A stretch of 64,000 nucleotides of DNA from Evansella halocellulosilytica (GTDB taxonomy: Bacteria; Bacillota; Bacilli; Bacillales; Salisediminibacteriaceae), in contig NZ_NIST01000001.1 in the NCBI RefSeq assembly GCF_002335745.1, positions 3,279,295-3,343,294 of the forward strand. The letters are read 5' to 3'. Within the stretch, counting starts at the first letter, position 1. Every line of letters begins with the position of its first letter. A program made the position numbers and the translations under genes. The notes under the pieces were generated by a model. It saw only the letters and a program-made list of their open reading frames with translations. It searched no databases and was not told where the DNA came from. Below are positions 17,126-26,902 of the stretch, piece by piece.

Positions 17126-17152
17126 AAGCGGGAACCTCCTGCTTTCTTTTTT
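17125..17152 (+). terminator. Terminator after mtrB
   Basis: AAAGC / GCTTT outer stem with a short inner GGA/TCC pairing, then TCTTTTTTT; overlaps the end of mtrB. Confidence 0.6.
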
Positions 17153-17347
17153 TATTGATTCGTTATTACAGGAGAATATTTACACCTTTATCATTTCTAA
17201 CGATATGATACGATCAGGAGAGTTTAAGAGATCATTATTGACCTGCAATTTTTATGAAAACTTATAAACTAACAAATAAATTTTATAGATCTAATCATTT
17301 CTTTTCGATTACTTGTTAACCGCTTCTTATGCGGGCGTTTTAATTGT

Positions 17348-17355
17348 GGTATACT
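17348..17355 (+). promoter_or_regulatory. Extended -10 promoter for the hepS operon
   Basis: TGGTATACT contains TATACT (17350-17355) preceded by the TG of an extended -10 element; about 70 bases before hepS. A small hairpin (CCGC...GCGG, T-run) lies directly upstream and may end incoming transcripts. Confidence 0.5.
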
Positions 17356-17423
17356 ATTGATACGCACAAAATAGATATAATTATGATAAAGATAGTAGAA
17401 TTAAAGTGCTGGGGGACTATCGG

Positions 17424-18236
17424 ATGACATCATTTATGAACAACGGTGAGGAACTTAACCAGATCATAGAGAATTTTCATACTTGTGTAGAACATCCATT
17501 TCTTGAGAAGTTTATCGGTAAACCTGCCGTTGACGAAGATCAAGCATTTTTGTTATACGAAATGTTAAAAGAAAAAGATTTTGACGATATTTACATAGAG
17601 AAGTGCATTATAACAACAGCACTCGTACAAGCTGCATTAGACACACATGATCAAATTAGTGTAAAACATATTGTGAACAATACATTGCAAAAAGAGCGAG
17701 AATTGACAGTTTTAGCTGGCGATTATTACAGCAGTTTGTATTACTTATTACTTGCAAAAGTGAATGATGTCTCATTAATAAGAGTTCTTGCAAAGTCAAT
17801 TCAGGAAGTGAACGAATCCAAGATGAATATTTATAAAAATAACGATGGTTATGTAAAAGCTTGTCTGCAAGATTTGCATAAAATTGATTCCTCTCTTCTG
17901 CAAAATATAGCTAATATGCTTCAATTACCTGATTGGCACATGGCAGTCACACATTTCTTCTTCCTTAAACGATTAATTAAGGAACGTCAGCAATTGCTAA
18001 ACACCGGAGTGAAAGGGTTTGCAGTTGAAGTGATGTTAAAAGAAGTTAGTGAGGACGTTATACCGGATGATATTCAGATCATTCATCAATTTGATCGTCA
18101 GATTGAATTGTCAAAAGATAAGTTACTAGAGTATACAAAAAATTGGAAGAAGCTCGGAAACTTTTTCCGTTCAAGGGTTCATGAATTATTAGTAGAAAAT
18201 GGCTTATATGAACATTCGGTAGTAGAGGAAGGGTAA
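17424..18236 (+). CDS. hepS: Heptaprenyl diphosphate synthase component I
   Basis: Small, non-catalytic subunit of the two-component enzyme that builds the C35 side chain of menaquinone-7; partner of HepT encoded 3 kb downstream. 270 residues, mostly helical, no DDxxD motif, as expected (B. subtilis HepS is 251). ATG 17424 is chosen with GGGGG eight bases upstream; GTG 17406 or ATG 17436 are possible. The menG gene begins two bases after its stop. Confidence 0.88.
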   Translation: MTSFMNNGEELNQIIENFHTCVEHPFLEKFIGKPAVDEDQAFLLYEMLKEKDFDDIYIEKCIITTALVQAALDTHDQISVKHIVNNTLQKERELTVLAGDYYSSLYYLLLAKVNDVSLIRVLAKSIQEVNESKMNIYKNNDGYVKACLQDLHKIDSSLLQNIANMLQLPDWHMAVTHFFFLKRLIKERQQLLNTGVKGFAVEVMLKEVSEDVIPDDIQIIHQFDRQIELSKDKLLEYTKNWKKLGNFFRSRVHELLVENGLYEHSVVEEG

Positions 18237-18237
18237 T

Positions 18238-18951
18238 ATGACACAATCAAAAGAAGAACGTGTACATCAAGTATTTGAAACAATATATGGGAATTACGAT
18301 AAGATGAACTCTATTATTAGTTTTCAACGTCATATTGCATGGCGTAAAGATACAATGAAACGGATGAATGTTCGTGAAGGGACGGCAGCATTAGATGTTT
18401 GCTGTGGTACAGCTGACTGGACGATGGCGTTAGCAGATAAAATTGGAAAAGATGGGCACGTTGTCGGACTCGATTTTAGTAAAAACATGTTATCAGTCGG
18501 CAAGAAAAAACTTGAAGAAAGAAAGATGACACACGTTAAGTTAGTCCATGGAAATGCAATGGAACTGCCATTTGAAGATCATACATTCGATTATGTAACG
18601 ATCGGATTTGGGTTAAGGAATGTCCCGGATTATCGGAAGGCTCTTTTAGAAATGAAACGAGTTGTCAAACCAGGTGGACTAGTTGTTTGTTTAGAAACTT
18701 CACAACCGACTACGATTGGATTCAAGCAAATATATTGGCTTTATTTTAAATACATAATGCCGCTATTCGGTAAGATCTTTGCTAAAAGCTATGATGAATA
18801 TTCTTGGTTACAAGAATCGTCAAAATCTTTCCCTGGAAAAAAAGATTTAAAAGAAATGTTCTTAGAAGCAGGTTTTGATGATGTTACATATAAATCATAT
18901 TCTGGCGGAGTTGCCGCATCACATTTCGCTAGAAAAAATGAGTATTCTTAG
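18238..18951 (+). CDS. menG: Demethylmenaquinone methyltransferase
   Basis: SAM-dependent C-methylation of demethylmenaquinone, the last step of both the classical and the futalosine menaquinone routes. 237 residues of the UbiE/MenG family: [12 protein letters not shown] (SAM motif I, near 49-60), [15 protein letters not shown] and the C-terminal [21 protein letters not shown] overlaps the hepS end. Classically gerCB/menH of the hepS-menG-hepT operon. Confidence 0.95.
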   Translation: MTQSKEERVHQVFETIYGNYDKMNSIISFQRHIAWRKDTMKRMNVREGTAALDVCCGTADWTMALADKIGKDGHVVGLDFSKNMLSVGKKKLEERKMTHVKLVHGNAMELPFEDHTFDYVTIGFGLRNVPDYRKALLEMKRVVKPGGLVVCLETSQPTTIGFKQIYWLYFKYIMPLFGKIFAKSYDEYSWLQESSKSFPGKKDLKEMFLEAGFDDVTYKSYSGGVAASHFARKNEYS

Positions 18952-18990
18952 TAATATATATTCGTAATTGTTAAGTTAAGTGAGGAATGA

Positions 18991-19860
18991 ATGATGAAAA
19001 AGATTCGAATTATCTTAGAAATGATAAAATTTGAACATACGATTTTTGCCCTTCCATTTGCCTTTTTAGGTGCAGTTTTGGGTAGTTTATTAATTGAAGG
19101 AAATTGGCCGACAATGAGTGAATGGATATGGATTACTTTAGCAATGGTCGGCGCAAGAAGTGCAGCAATGACTTTGAACAGACTAATCGATGCTAAAATA
19201 GATAAAGCAAATCCACGGACGAAAGATCGTGCGATTCCAGCTGGTAAAATATCCATTTTTGAGTCTACTGTATTTATCATTTGTTCATTTGGTTTATTGT
19301 TTTTCTCCGCATACCAGTTAAATATGCTGGCTGTCTATTTGTTGCCGGTAGCTGTTTTCTTTTTAGTTTTTTATTCGTATACAAAACGATTTACTTGGTT
19401 CTGTCATGTGTTTTTAGGAATTACAATCGGTATTGCGCCACTTGGAGGCTGGGTAGGAGCAACAGGTACGTTAACTTGGGAAGCTGTTGCACTATTTATC
19501 GGTGTTGCCTTATGGACAGCTGGGTTTGATGTGATCTATGCAACGCAAGATACAGAGTACGACAAGGATGTAAATTTATATTCGATACCGAGTAAGTTCG
19601 GGGTAAGAAAAGCACTAATTTTTGCTAGAGGGTTTCATATAACAAGCTTTCTAGCCATGGTTTCACTCTTTTTTATTGCACCTTTAAGTTGGGTCTATTT
19701 AATCGGTGTTTTCATAGTAGGGACAATTATGGTTTATGAACATTCACTCGTATCACCTAAGGATCTTTCAAAAGTTAATGTTGCATTTTTCACAATGAAC
19801 GGTGTGATTAGTATGGTCATGCTTGCATTTACGATTGGAGACTTATTATTATGGCTTTAA
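18991..19860 (+). CDS. mqnP: UbiA-family polyprenyltransferase, probably MqnP of the futalosine pathway
   Basis: A 289-residue membrane prenyltransferase with about eight hydrophobic segments. Both Asp-rich prenyl-diphosphate motifs are present: N63-x3-D67-x3-D71 (NRLIDAKID) and D187-x3-D191 (DTEYD). In 4-hydroxybenzoate prenyltransferase-like proteins these bind Mg-polyprenyl diphosphate. Context decides the substrate: the next two genes are UbiX-like and MqnA, so attachment of the prenyl chain to 1,4-dihydroxy-6-naphthoate is the likely role. MenA (classical route) is the alternative but belongs to a different subfamily. It overlaps ubiX by 10 bases. The start may be 18991 or 18994. Confidence 0.8.
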   Translation: MMKKIRIILEMIKFEHTIFALPFAFLGAVLGSLLIEGNWPTMSEWIWITLAMVGARSAAMTLNRLIDAKIDKANPRTKDRAIPAGKISIFESTVFIICSFGLLFFSAYQLNMLAVYLLPVAVFFLVFYSYTKRFTWFCHVFLGITIGIAPLGGWVGATGTLTWEAVALFIGVALWTAGFDVIYATQDTEYDKDVNLYSIPSKFGVRKALIFARGFHITSFLAMVSLFFIAPLSWVYLIGVFIVGTIMVYEHSLVSPKDLSKVNVAFFTMNGVISMVMLAFTIGDLLLWL

Positions 19861-20453
19861 CTAAAAAGATTTTCACAGTTGGAATTACAGGTGCTAGCGG
19901 GGCAATTTATGGCGTCCGCTTAGTGAATGAACTTCTTAATGAAGGACATCAAGTTCACCTGTTGTTAACCGGCTCAGCATGGCAAGTTTTACATTTTGAG
20001 TTGGATGCAGATACGAGTAATGAAGAGAAGTGTATCCATGAAGTATTTGGTGAACATAAAAACTTGATTTACCATACACAGCAGGACTTTAGCGCACCAA
20101 TAGCTAGCGGTTCATCAAAAAATGAAGGGATGATCATTATCCCTTGCTCAATGGGAACCCTTGCCAAAATTGCAAATGGGATCTCTAGTAACTTACTCGA
20201 GAGAACAGCTGACGTTATGTTTAAAGAACGAAGAAAAATAATCGTTGTCCCGCGTGAAACACCTCTACATTCAACGCATTTGGAAAATATGAAAAAAATA
20301 AGTGATCAAGGTGGCATAATTGTACCAGCTATGCCAGGCTTTTATCATCAGCCAAAAACCATGGATGATTTAATAAACTTTGTCGTTGGTAAAGTTTTAG
20401 ATCAACTAGATGTAGACCATTCTTTATTCGATCGTTGGGGTGAAACAACATGA
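19851..20453 (+). CDS. ubiX: Flavin prenyltransferase UbiX-like
   Basis: Makes prenylated FMN, the cofactor of UbiD-type decarboxylases; in the futalosine route a UbiD/UbiX pair is thought to remove the carboxyl group of the prenylated naphthoate. 200 residues; FMN-binding GITGASGAIYGVRL at the N-terminus, IPCSMGTLAKIANGIS and the C-terminal PAMPGFYHQPKTMDDLINF are all family signatures. It overlaps mqnP upstream and mqnA downstream (ATGA), so translation is coupled. No UbiD (MqnL-like) partner is encoded in the window. Confidence 0.9.
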   Translation: MALTKKIFTVGITGASGAIYGVRLVNELLNEGHQVHLLLTGSAWQVLHFELDADTSNEEKCIHEVFGEHKNLIYHTQQDFSAPIASGSSKNEGMIIIPCSMGTLAKIANGISSNLLERTADVMFKERRKIIVVPRETPLHSTHLENMKKISDQGGIIVPAMPGFYHQPKTMDDLINFVVGKVLDQLDVDHSLFDRWGETT

Positions 20454-21307
20454 GTTTAGTCATTGGTGAAATTTCATATACAAATATATTGCCTATCTTC
20501 TATTACTTAAATCGGGAACGATTAAATGATTTGGGATGTTCTTTCGTACCGAAAGTTCCAGCTGAACTTAATGATGGGATGGAAAAAGGTGAAGTAGATG
20601 TCGGAGGGATTTCTTCATTCTCCTTCGGTGAGAATTGGAAGGATTATGAATTGTTGCCAAACTTATCCATTTCATCACCGAAAAATGTTCGTTCAATATT
20701 TTTATTCTCAAAGGTACCTATTACGCAGTTAGACAATAAAAGTATTGCGCTAACATCTAGCTCCGCAACGTCGGTTAATTTATTAAAAATATTATTAAAA
20801 AAGTTTTATTCATTAAATAATACATATGAAACACTGTCTCCTAATTATGATCAAATGATGAAGTCACACGATGCATGTCTACTAATTGGGGATGATGCAA
20901 TTAGAACAAAGAAGCATGCTTCGTCGGACATACATTGTTATGACTTAGGATCATTATGGGCTCAATTTACTCATTTGCCAATGACATATGCCGTTTTTGC
21001 AGTGAGAAAAGAAGCTTTGAAAAACAATAGCCAAGTGATTGAAGAACTTTACAGGCAGTTTCAGGTAAGTAAGCAGGCATCTATAAAAAATGAATTTAAA
21101 GATGTCATACATTCAATTCAAAAAAATATGGGAGGAACAACACAATTTTGGAAAGAGTACTTCCAAGGATTGAATTATGATTTGACGAACAAACATATCG
21201 AAAGTTTACGATTATATTTTGACATTGCAAATGAACTCGGGCTTCTTAATGAAAAGGTTGAAGAGATTAAGTTATGGAACCCTAGTGAATTCTGTCAATC
21301 AGTATAG
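20450..21307 (+). CDS. mqnA: Chorismate dehydratase MqnA
   Basis: First committed enzyme of the futalosine menaquinone pathway, converting chorismate to 3-enolpyruvyl-benzoate. 285 residues with a periplasmic-binding-protein-like fold; the N-terminus IGEISYTNILPIFYYL and the block GEVDVGGISSFSFG are characteristic, as is the LTSSSATSVNLLKILL ligand loop. The start codon shares the ATGA with the ubiX stop. Genes mqnB to mqnE are not in the window. Its presence inside the hepS-hepT operon is discussed in the findings. Confidence 0.9.
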   Translation: MSLVIGEISYTNILPIFYYLNRERLNDLGCSFVPKVPAELNDGMEKGEVDVGGISSFSFGENWKDYELLPNLSISSPKNVRSIFLFSKVPITQLDNKSIALTSSSATSVNLLKILLKKFYSLNNTYETLSPNYDQMMKSHDACLLIGDDAIRTKKHASSDIHCYDLGSLWAQFTHLPMTYAVFAVRKEALKNNSQVIEELYRQFQVSKQASIKNEFKDVIHSIQKNMGGTTQFWKEYFQGLNYDLTNKHIESLRLYFDIANELGLLNEKVEEIKLWNPSEFCQSV

Positions 21308-21321
21308 TAAGGTGGACGTGT

Positions 21322-22293
21322 ATGAAGTTGAAAGATATTTATTGGCATTTAAGAAATGATATTGCCAGCTTAGAGAAAGAACTCGAAAAAAACATTAATG
21401 CAGATCACCCTGTGTTACAAGAAGCATCATCTCATCTCTTAAAAGCAGGGGGAAAACGAATTAGGCCAGTATTTGTCTTACTGTCTGCCCAATTCGGGAA
21501 TTATAATTTAGAGGAAGTCAAAAAAGTCGCTGTTCCACTTGAAATGATTCATATGGCATCACTTGTTCATGATGATGTTATTGATGATGCAGAGCTTCGC
21601 CGGGGAAAAAAAACGATTAAGTCTAAGTGGGATAATCGAGTCGCAATGTATACTGGTGACTATATTTTTGCAAAGGCAATTGAAATGGCTACGTATTCAA
21701 AAAGCCCGGAGATTCATACAGTATTATCAGATGCAATGGTTGAAATGTGCCTAGGTGAGGTTGAACAAATTCGCGACCAGTACGATTTTAATCAAAATTT
21801 GCGCATGTATTTTCGAAGAATAAAAAGAAAAACGGCTTTACTTATTGCTGTGAGTTGTCAATTAGGTGCAATAGCATCGGACGTACCAAAACATATAGAA
21901 GATCAATTAGGAAAGTACGGTTATTATGTAGGAATGGCTTTTCAAATAACTGATGATATTTTAGATTTTGTTGGGACAGAAAAAGAATTAGGAAAACCGG
22001 CAGGAAGTGATTTAACACAAGGTAATGTTACTCTCCCAGCCCTATATGCTATGAGTCACGATATAGTCCTAAAGAAGAAAATCATCACTCTATTAAGAGG
22101 AGACAGGGTTGAAAGAGAAGAAATGGAAGAAATTATTCAAGGTATAAAGCAGTCAGGAGCTGTTGAATATTCCAAAAATATAGCTGATAAATATTTAGCA
22201 AAGTCAAAAAAATCATTAGAGCATTTACCAGATATACAAGCTAAAAAAGCACTTATTCGAATTGCAGATTATATCGGTTCAAGAAAATTTTAA
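21322..22293 (+). CDS. hepT: Heptaprenyl diphosphate synthase component II
   Basis: Catalytic subunit of the C35 prenyl diphosphate synthase. 323 residues; first Asp-rich motif HDDVIDDAELRRG with D84, D85 and D88, second motif TDDILDF with D211, D212 and D215; also GGKRIRP for IPP binding. AAGGTGG precedes ATG 21322. Works with HepS from the start of the same operon; a terminator follows. Confidence 0.95.
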   Translation: MKLKDIYWHLRNDIASLEKELEKNINADHPVLQEASSHLLKAGGKRIRPVFVLLSAQFGNYNLEEVKKVAVPLEMIHMASLVHDDVIDDAELRRGKKTIKSKWDNRVAMYTGDYIFAKAIEMATYSKSPEIHTVLSDAMVEMCLGEVEQIRDQYDFNQNLRMYFRRIKRKTALLIAVSCQLGAIASDVPKHIEDQLGKYGYYVGMAFQITDDILDFVGTEKELGKPAGSDLTQGNVTLPALYAMSHDIVLKKKIITLLRGDRVEREEMEEIIQGIKQSGAVEYSKNIADKYLAKSKKSLEHLPDIQAKKALIRIADYIGSRKF

Positions 22294-22297
22294 AAGT

Positions 22298-22340
22298 GGC
22301 TGCCCAAAAATTTAAGCTTTTGGGGCAGTCCTTATTTTTT
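22298..22340 (+). terminator. Terminator after hepT
   Basis: GGCTGCCCAAAA pairs with TTTTGGGGCAGTCC (two bulges), followed by TTATTTTTTTA. It also resembles IS1182-type end sequences (GGGGCAGTCC), as do several terminators in this window. Confidence 0.7.
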
Positions 22341-22342
22341 TA

Positions 22343-22470
22343 CGGGATTTGTTAAAATTCACTGTATGAGTCTCGGCGGTTCGTCCGCGGCAAAGAAGAC
22401 ACTGTGAATACAACAGAGTGATGCATGAACAGATGTCGCACTTGTACCTAGATGTGAAAGCGAGCAGATG
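22343..22470. repeat. Decayed copy B of the terminal-inverted-repeat element
   Basis: On the minus strand it shares ACAAGTGCGACATCT (22431-22445) and AGTGTCTTCTTTGCCGCGG (22385-22403) exactly with copy A at 663-677 and 706-724. The two blocks are 27 bases apart here and 28 in copy A. The left edge (GATTTGTTAAAATTCAC) resembles the terminal repeat; the other end has decayed. The rest of the 22294-22660 gap holds a terminator and the ndk promoter. Confidence 0.65.
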
Positions 22471-22583
22471 CATTCCAACGGAGCTGTATGAGATACCAAT
22501 TTACGAAATTTATCCAACAAAACAAGGCATGCTAACCTTTTAAAAAAGTTGCCCACTAATAGTTGACGCAAACAAATTCGCGT

Positions 22584-22612
22584 TTGTGATTCTTGTGAAA
22601 ATTTGCTATAAT
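22584..22612 (+). promoter_or_regulatory. Sigma-A promoter for ndk
   Basis: TTGTGA (22584-22589), 17-base spacer, TATAAT (22607-22612), with TG one base before the -10. About 48 bases upstream of ndk. Confidence 0.75.
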
Positions 22613-22660
22613 CAAAAAGGTTCGCACAAAATATCATACATAATTTAGGGGGTACATCAA

Positions 22661-23104
22661 ATGGAACGTACATTTTTAATGGTAAAACCTGATGGAGTAC
22701 AACGTAATTTAATCGGTGAAATCGTTTCTCGATTTGAAAAGAAAGGATTTACTTTAGTAGGAGCAAAATTGATAGCGGTTTCAAAAGAACTTGCTGAAAC
22801 ACATTACGGTGAACATAAAGAGCGTCCATTCTTTGGTGAACTAGTAGACTTTATCACTTCTGCACCAGTCTTTGCTATGGTTTGGGAAGGTGAAAATGTC
22901 ATTAGTGAAGCCCGTAAGATGATGGGGACGACAAACCCTCAAGAAGCATTACCGGGAACAATACGCGGCGATTTCGGAATGCAAGTTTCCATGAATATTA
23001 TTCATGGATCAGATTCTCCAGAAAGTGCAAAAAGAGAAATTGAACTATTCTTTAACGAAGAAGATGTACTATCTTATGAGAAAACGTTAAAAAGCTGGAT
23101 ATAA
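22661..23104 (+). CDS. ndk: Nucleoside diphosphate kinase
   Basis: Transfers gamma-phosphate between nucleoside di- and triphosphates. 147 residues; the phosphohistidine is H115 in [10 protein letters not shown], with [13 protein letters not shown] near the N-terminus. TTAGGGGG precedes ATG 22661. It stands alone between its own promoter and terminator, as in B. subtilis between hepT and cheR. Confidence 0.97.
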   Translation: MERTFLMVKPDGVQRNLIGEIVSRFEKKGFTLVGAKLIAVSKELAETHYGEHKERPFFGELVDFITSAPVFAMVWEGENVISEARKMMGTTNPQEALPGTIRGDFGMQVSMNIIHGSDSPESAKREIELFFNEEDVLSYEKTLKSWI

Positions 23105-23112
23105 AAAGTGAG

Positions 23113-23150
23113 AAAAACTGTCGTTACAATAGCGGCAGTTTTTCTTTTTG
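23113..23150 (+). terminator. Terminator after ndk
   Basis: AAAAACTG / CAGTTTTT stem with an inner CG/CG pair, followed by CTTTTTG. Confidence 0.85.
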
Positions 23151-23325
23151 CTAGCTTCTAACTTTTTTTTGGAAGCATCCCAGACATTTCAAGGTATTTT
23201 TCCTACCTTTAAAGATTTATATGTGAAGATATCAACTATCTCTTTTATATTCAGGATGAAAAATATATACTAGTTTACAAATATAAAATTACATCACTGC
23301 AAAAGATCGGGGAGAAACTGTTCAG

Positions 23326-24099
23326 ATGGAAGACTACATACAATTCATTAAACAAATTAATAAAAAAACTGGAATTGATTTATCACTTTATAAAGAAGCA
23401 CAAATGAAAAGAAGGCTAAATTCATTAAAAAATAAGCGAGGCTTTCAAACATTTCTTGATTACTTTCAGGCGATAAATAAAGATGCTGAATTATTTGGTG
23501 AATTTTTAGATCGGATGACAATTAATGTATCTGAATTTTTCCGAAACCGAAGCCGATGGGATGTACTCCAAACGAAGATCTTTCCCAAATTAATTGACGG
23601 ACGTAAAAAAATAAAAATATGGAGTGCTGCTTGTTCAACAGGTGAAGAACCTTATTCCCTTTCGATTATGTTAAAAAGAGATTTTAAAACGATCCCACAT
23701 GATATTTTAGCAACTGACCTAGATGAAGGAATATTAAATCGGGCAATTGCAGGATTTTATTTAGATCGTTCACTAAAAGAAGTAGAAGAAAAGGATCTAA
23801 AGGAATCGTTTATTAAAGATGGAGCAGGATATCGTGTTAACGATAAAGTGAAACAGTACATTCGATTTAAAAAACATAATCTATTATCTGATGATTATGA
23901 GAACAACTTTGATTTAATCGTTTGCAGGAATGTTTTAATCTATTTCACCGAAGAAGCTAAACATGAAATTTATACGAAATTTAGCAAAGCATTAAGGCCA
24001 GGCGGAATTTTATTTGTCGGAAGTACTGAGCAAATTTTTAACCCTCAGCAGTATGGGTTAAAAACAGAGGAAACATTTTTTTATCGAAAGGAACAATAA
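23326..24099 (+). CDS. cheR: Chemotaxis protein methyltransferase CheR
   Basis: Methylates glutamates of chemoreceptors using SAM. 257 residues: N-terminal helical CheR_N domain (about 1-70, with [12 protein letters not shown]) and the SAM-binding domain with [13 protein letters not shown] near residue 103 and [12 protein letters not shown]-type motif ([12 protein letters not shown]). Start ATG 23326 with ATCGGGGAG upstream. With ypfA at the left end it shows a motile organism, though no flagellar cluster is in the window. Confidence 0.94.
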   Translation: MEDYIQFIKQINKKTGIDLSLYKEAQMKRRLNSLKNKRGFQTFLDYFQAINKDAELFGEFLDRMTINVSEFFRNRSRWDVLQTKIFPKLIDGRKKIKIWSAACSTGEEPYSLSIMLKRDFKTIPHDILATDLDEGILNRAIAGFYLDRSLKEVEEKDLKESFIKDGAGYRVNDKVKQYIRFKKHNLLSDDYENNFDLIVCRNVLIYFTEEAKHEIYTKFSKALRPGGILFVGSTEQIFNPQQYGLKTEETFFYRKEQ

Positions 24100-24199
24100 A
24101 ATCTTACAAATACCTTGAAAAAAATTCGTTTTTCGCTCACAATATAACAAACTAAGAATTTAATGCATAAAAGCGATAAAGAACAATGGAGCTGATGAC

Positions 24200-25372
24200 A
24201 TGAGGTTTTTAACTGCAGGTGAATCACACGGACCAGAATTAACGACAATTATTGAAGGGGTACCTAGCCATTTACCTTTAACTGAGGAAGATATTAACAA
24301 ACACCTTCAAAGACGTCAAAAGGGCTATGGTCGAGGACGACGAATGCAAATAGAAAAAGACCAAGTTCGTATTACAAGTGGAGTCAGGCACGGGAAAACG
24401 ACAGGTGCTCCGATTACTCTTCACGTTGAAAATAAAGATTGGAAACATTGGCAGAGGATCATGGGGAGCGAACCAATTAGTGAAGAAGAGGAAAAGGAAA
24501 TTAAACGAAAACTAACGAGACCAAGGCCAGGACATGCTGATCTAAATGGTGCGATTAAATACCGCCATCGAGATATGAGAAACGTATTAGAACGTTCGTC
24601 TGCAAGGGAAACGACAGTGAGAGTAGCAGTTGGAGCGGTTGCCCAAAAATTACTTGAATATTTTAAAATCGAGCTTTGCGGGCATGTTTTAGAGATCGGT
24701 GGTATTCGTTCTAATGACTGCTCTTACACGTCAATTTATGAACTAAAAACGAAATCAGAGGAATCAGAAGTACGTTGTCTTGACGCTGAAGCTTCTAAAA
24801 AAATGATGGAAGCAATTGATCAAGCAAAAGAAGACGGAGATTCAATTGGTGGAGTAGTTGAGGTCGTTGCCGTAAATGTACCAATAGGGTTAGGGAGCCA
24901 CGTCCATTATGACAGAAAATTGGATGGGAAAATTGCCCAATCTGTCTTGAGTATCAATGCTTTTAAAGGTGTAGAAATTGGAGTTGGCTTTGAGGCTGCA
25001 AGAATGCTCGGAAGCCAAGTTCATGATGAAATCATTTATATTGAAGGTGAAGGTTTTTCAAGAAATACGAATCGTTTAGGAGGCTTTGAAGGAGGAATGA
25101 CCAATGGGATGCCCGTCGTCGTTCACGGTGCAATGAAGCCGATACCAACACTATACAAGCCTTTGCAAAGTGTTGATATAGATACGAAAGAACCATTTTC
25201 TGCGAGTATAGAAAGGTCAGACAGCTGTGCAGTCCCTGCAGCAGCAGTAGTTTGTGAGGCAGCTGTCGCTTGGGAATTAGCGAATGCCTTTTTAGAGAAA
25301 TTTGGATCAGATACAATAGAGGATATACATGATCATTTCGAGCAGTACGAAAGTAAGGCGAGGGAATTTTAA
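24200..25372 (+). CDS. aroC: Chorismate synthase
   Basis: Last step of the shikimate pathway, EPSP to chorismate, needing reduced FMN; named aroF in B. subtilis. 390 residues. GESHGPELT at 7-15, the GRGRRMQIE motif, RPGHADLNG and [12 protein letters not shown] are signatures. It opens the aromatic supraoperon; the stop overlaps the aroB start by one base (TAATG). The chorismate formed feeds TrpE, AroH and MqnA, all encoded in this window. Confidence 0.97.
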   Translation: MRFLTAGESHGPELTTIIEGVPSHLPLTEEDINKHLQRRQKGYGRGRRMQIEKDQVRITSGVRHGKTTGAPITLHVENKDWKHWQRIMGSEPISEEEEKEIKRKLTRPRPGHADLNGAIKYRHRDMRNVLERSSARETTVRVAVGAVAQKLLEYFKIELCGHVLEIGGIRSNDCSYTSIYELKTKSEESEVRCLDAEASKKMMEAIDQAKEDGDSIGGVVEVVAVNVPIGLGSHVHYDRKLDGKIAQSVLSINAFKGVEIGVGFEAARMLGSQVHDEIIYIEGEGFSRNTNRLGGFEGGMTNGMPVVVHGAMKPIPTLYKPLQSVDIDTKEPFSASIERSDSCAVPAAAVVCEAAVAWELANAFLEKFGSDTIEDIHDHFEQYESKAREF

Positions 25373-26466
25373 TGATCGATCCTAAATTGACAGTCGAAAC
25401 CTCTCAACATCAATACCCAATACTTGTTCATGAAGGAATTCGCTTCCACGCTGAGGAGTATATTCTTAAATACGTAAATGAGAAACCTTCTAAGGTTTTG
25501 ATTATTACGGATAGTCATGTAAAGAACTACTATTTAAAAGATGTACTAAGTTCTTTTTTAAGCCAAGATCGGGTATTTACTTTTGTTATTCCTTCAGGAG
25601 AACAATCTAAGTCGTTTACAATGTATGAAGAGCTTTTGACATACGCATTAAAGAAAGGTCTCGATCGTAAGTCTCTGATCATTGCTTTAGGAGGGGGCGT
25701 TGTCGGTGATATTGCCGGGTTTGTGGCTGCCACTTATATGCGCGGCATACCATTTATACAAATGCCGACGACTTTACTCGCTCACGACAGCAGTGTAGGA
25801 GGAAAAGTAGGAATTAACCATGAGTTAGGGAAAAATATGGTAGGCTCTTTTCATCCGCCTTCTTTAGTATTATATGACCCGGAGTGTTTATTATCTTTAC
25901 CAGAACGAGAATGGCGGTCAGGATTTGCCGAAGTATTAAAACATGGCTTTATTTCTGACTCATCCTTTTTAAATTGGCTGCAGGAAAATGTTACGACGTT
26001 ACACTCTTGGGACATGGAACTGCTTACCAATATGTTAGTAGATTCAATTTCTGTTAAAACAAAAGTTGTTGAAGAAGATGAAAAAGAAAGAGGAATTAGA
26101 GCTTATTTGAATTTCGGACATACATTAGGTCATGCAATTGAAGCTGAACTAGGATATGGAAAAATCACCCATGGTGAAGCGGTTATCATTGGTATGCTTT
26201 TCGCTTTAGAATTAAGCGAGAAATATTACGAAGTTTCGTTGCATGTAGATTCTTTTAAAGATTATCTTAAGCAATTAAATTATGACTTTGAAATTCCCGA
26301 AAACATTGAAACGAACAAATTAATGGAAAGAATGAAAAGAGATAAAAAATCAGTTTATTCAACAGTACGATTTGTTTTGCTAAAAGATCTCGGAGTACCA
26401 TCTTTAGTGGAAGTAGACGAAAATGCGATATATTCATTGTTAAATAGAAAGGAGAATGAACATTGA
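25372..26466 (+). CDS. aroB: 3-dehydroquinate synthase
   Basis: Cyclises DAHP to 3-dehydroquinate with NAD+ and a divalent metal. 364 residues; NAD loops PSGEQSKS and GGGVVGDIAGFVA, metal ligands in the stretches containing RSGFAEVLKHG, NFGHTLGHAIE and THGEAV. Translationally coupled to aroC (1-base overlap) and to aroH (4-base overlap). Confidence 0.97.
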   Translation: MIDPKLTVETSQHQYPILVHEGIRFHAEEYILKYVNEKPSKVLIITDSHVKNYYLKDVLSSFLSQDRVFTFVIPSGEQSKSFTMYEELLTYALKKGLDRKSLIIALGGGVVGDIAGFVAATYMRGIPFIQMPTTLLAHDSSVGGKVGINHELGKNMVGSFHPPSLVLYDPECLLSLPEREWRSGFAEVLKHGFISDSSFLNWLQENVTTLHSWDMELLTNMLVDSISVKTKVVEEDEKERGIRAYLNFGHTLGHAIEAELGYGKITHGEAVIIGMLFALELSEKYYEVSLHVDSFKDYLKQLNYDFEIPENIETNKLMERMKRDKKSVYSTVRFVLLKDLGVPSLVEVDENAIYSLLNRKENEH

Positions 26467-26846
26467 TACGCGGGGTAAGGGGAGCGACGACTGTAAAACA
26501 AAATGAGGAAAAAGAGATTATCGAAGCAACAGAAGAGCTACTTAGAAAGATGTCAGAGAAAAATGACTATGAACCTGAACATATTTCCCATATAATCATT
26601 ACGATGACGCAGGACTTAAATGCCGCATTTCCTGCTGGTGCTTTACGGTTAATTGAAGGTTATCAATATGTTCCTGTTATGTGTGCCCAAGAAGTTCCTG
26701 TACCTGGAAGTTTGCAATATTGTATACGGATTATGTGTAATATAGAAACGAATAAAAATCAGGATGAAATACAACATGTTTATTTAAAAAATGCTGTTCA
26801 TTTAAGACCAGATTTAGTATTGACAAATGAATCGAAGTCACGTTAG
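26463..26846 (+). CDS. aroH: Chorismate mutase, AroH type
   Basis: Monofunctional trimeric chorismate mutase, chorismate to prephenate, for tyrosine and phenylalanine. 127 residues, the same as B. subtilis AroH; IRGVRGATTV at the N-terminus carries active-site arginines, and AAFPAGALRLI and RPDL are typical. TTG start at 26463 within the aroB stop, with AAAGGAG upstream. The trp promoter lies across its 3' end. Confidence 0.95.
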   Translation: MIRGVRGATTVKQNEEKEIIEATEELLRKMSEKNDYEPEHISHIIITMTQDLNAAFPAGALRLIEGYQYVPVMCAQEVPVPGSLQYCIRIMCNIETNKNQDEIQHVYLKNAVHLRPDLVLTNESKSR

Positions 26847-26849
26847 GAT
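26820..26849 (+). promoter_or_regulatory. trp operon promoter
   Basis: Perfect TTGACA (26820-26825), 18-base spacer, TAGGAT (26844-26849), located at the 3' end of aroH. In B. subtilis the trp promoter is also found inside the aro part of the supraoperon. The transcript would begin near 26856 and carry a ~257-base leader before trpE. Confidence 0.7.
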
Positions 26850-26902
26850 ATTTACAAGAATAGATTAGAATTTAGCAAAGCAAGTATTACTTATTTTTAT
26901 TT

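Noticed and set aside
23195-23325. Possible sigma-D promoter (TAAA ... ATATC) before cheR
   Set aside because: The -10 lacks GCCGATAT; similarity is too weak to report.
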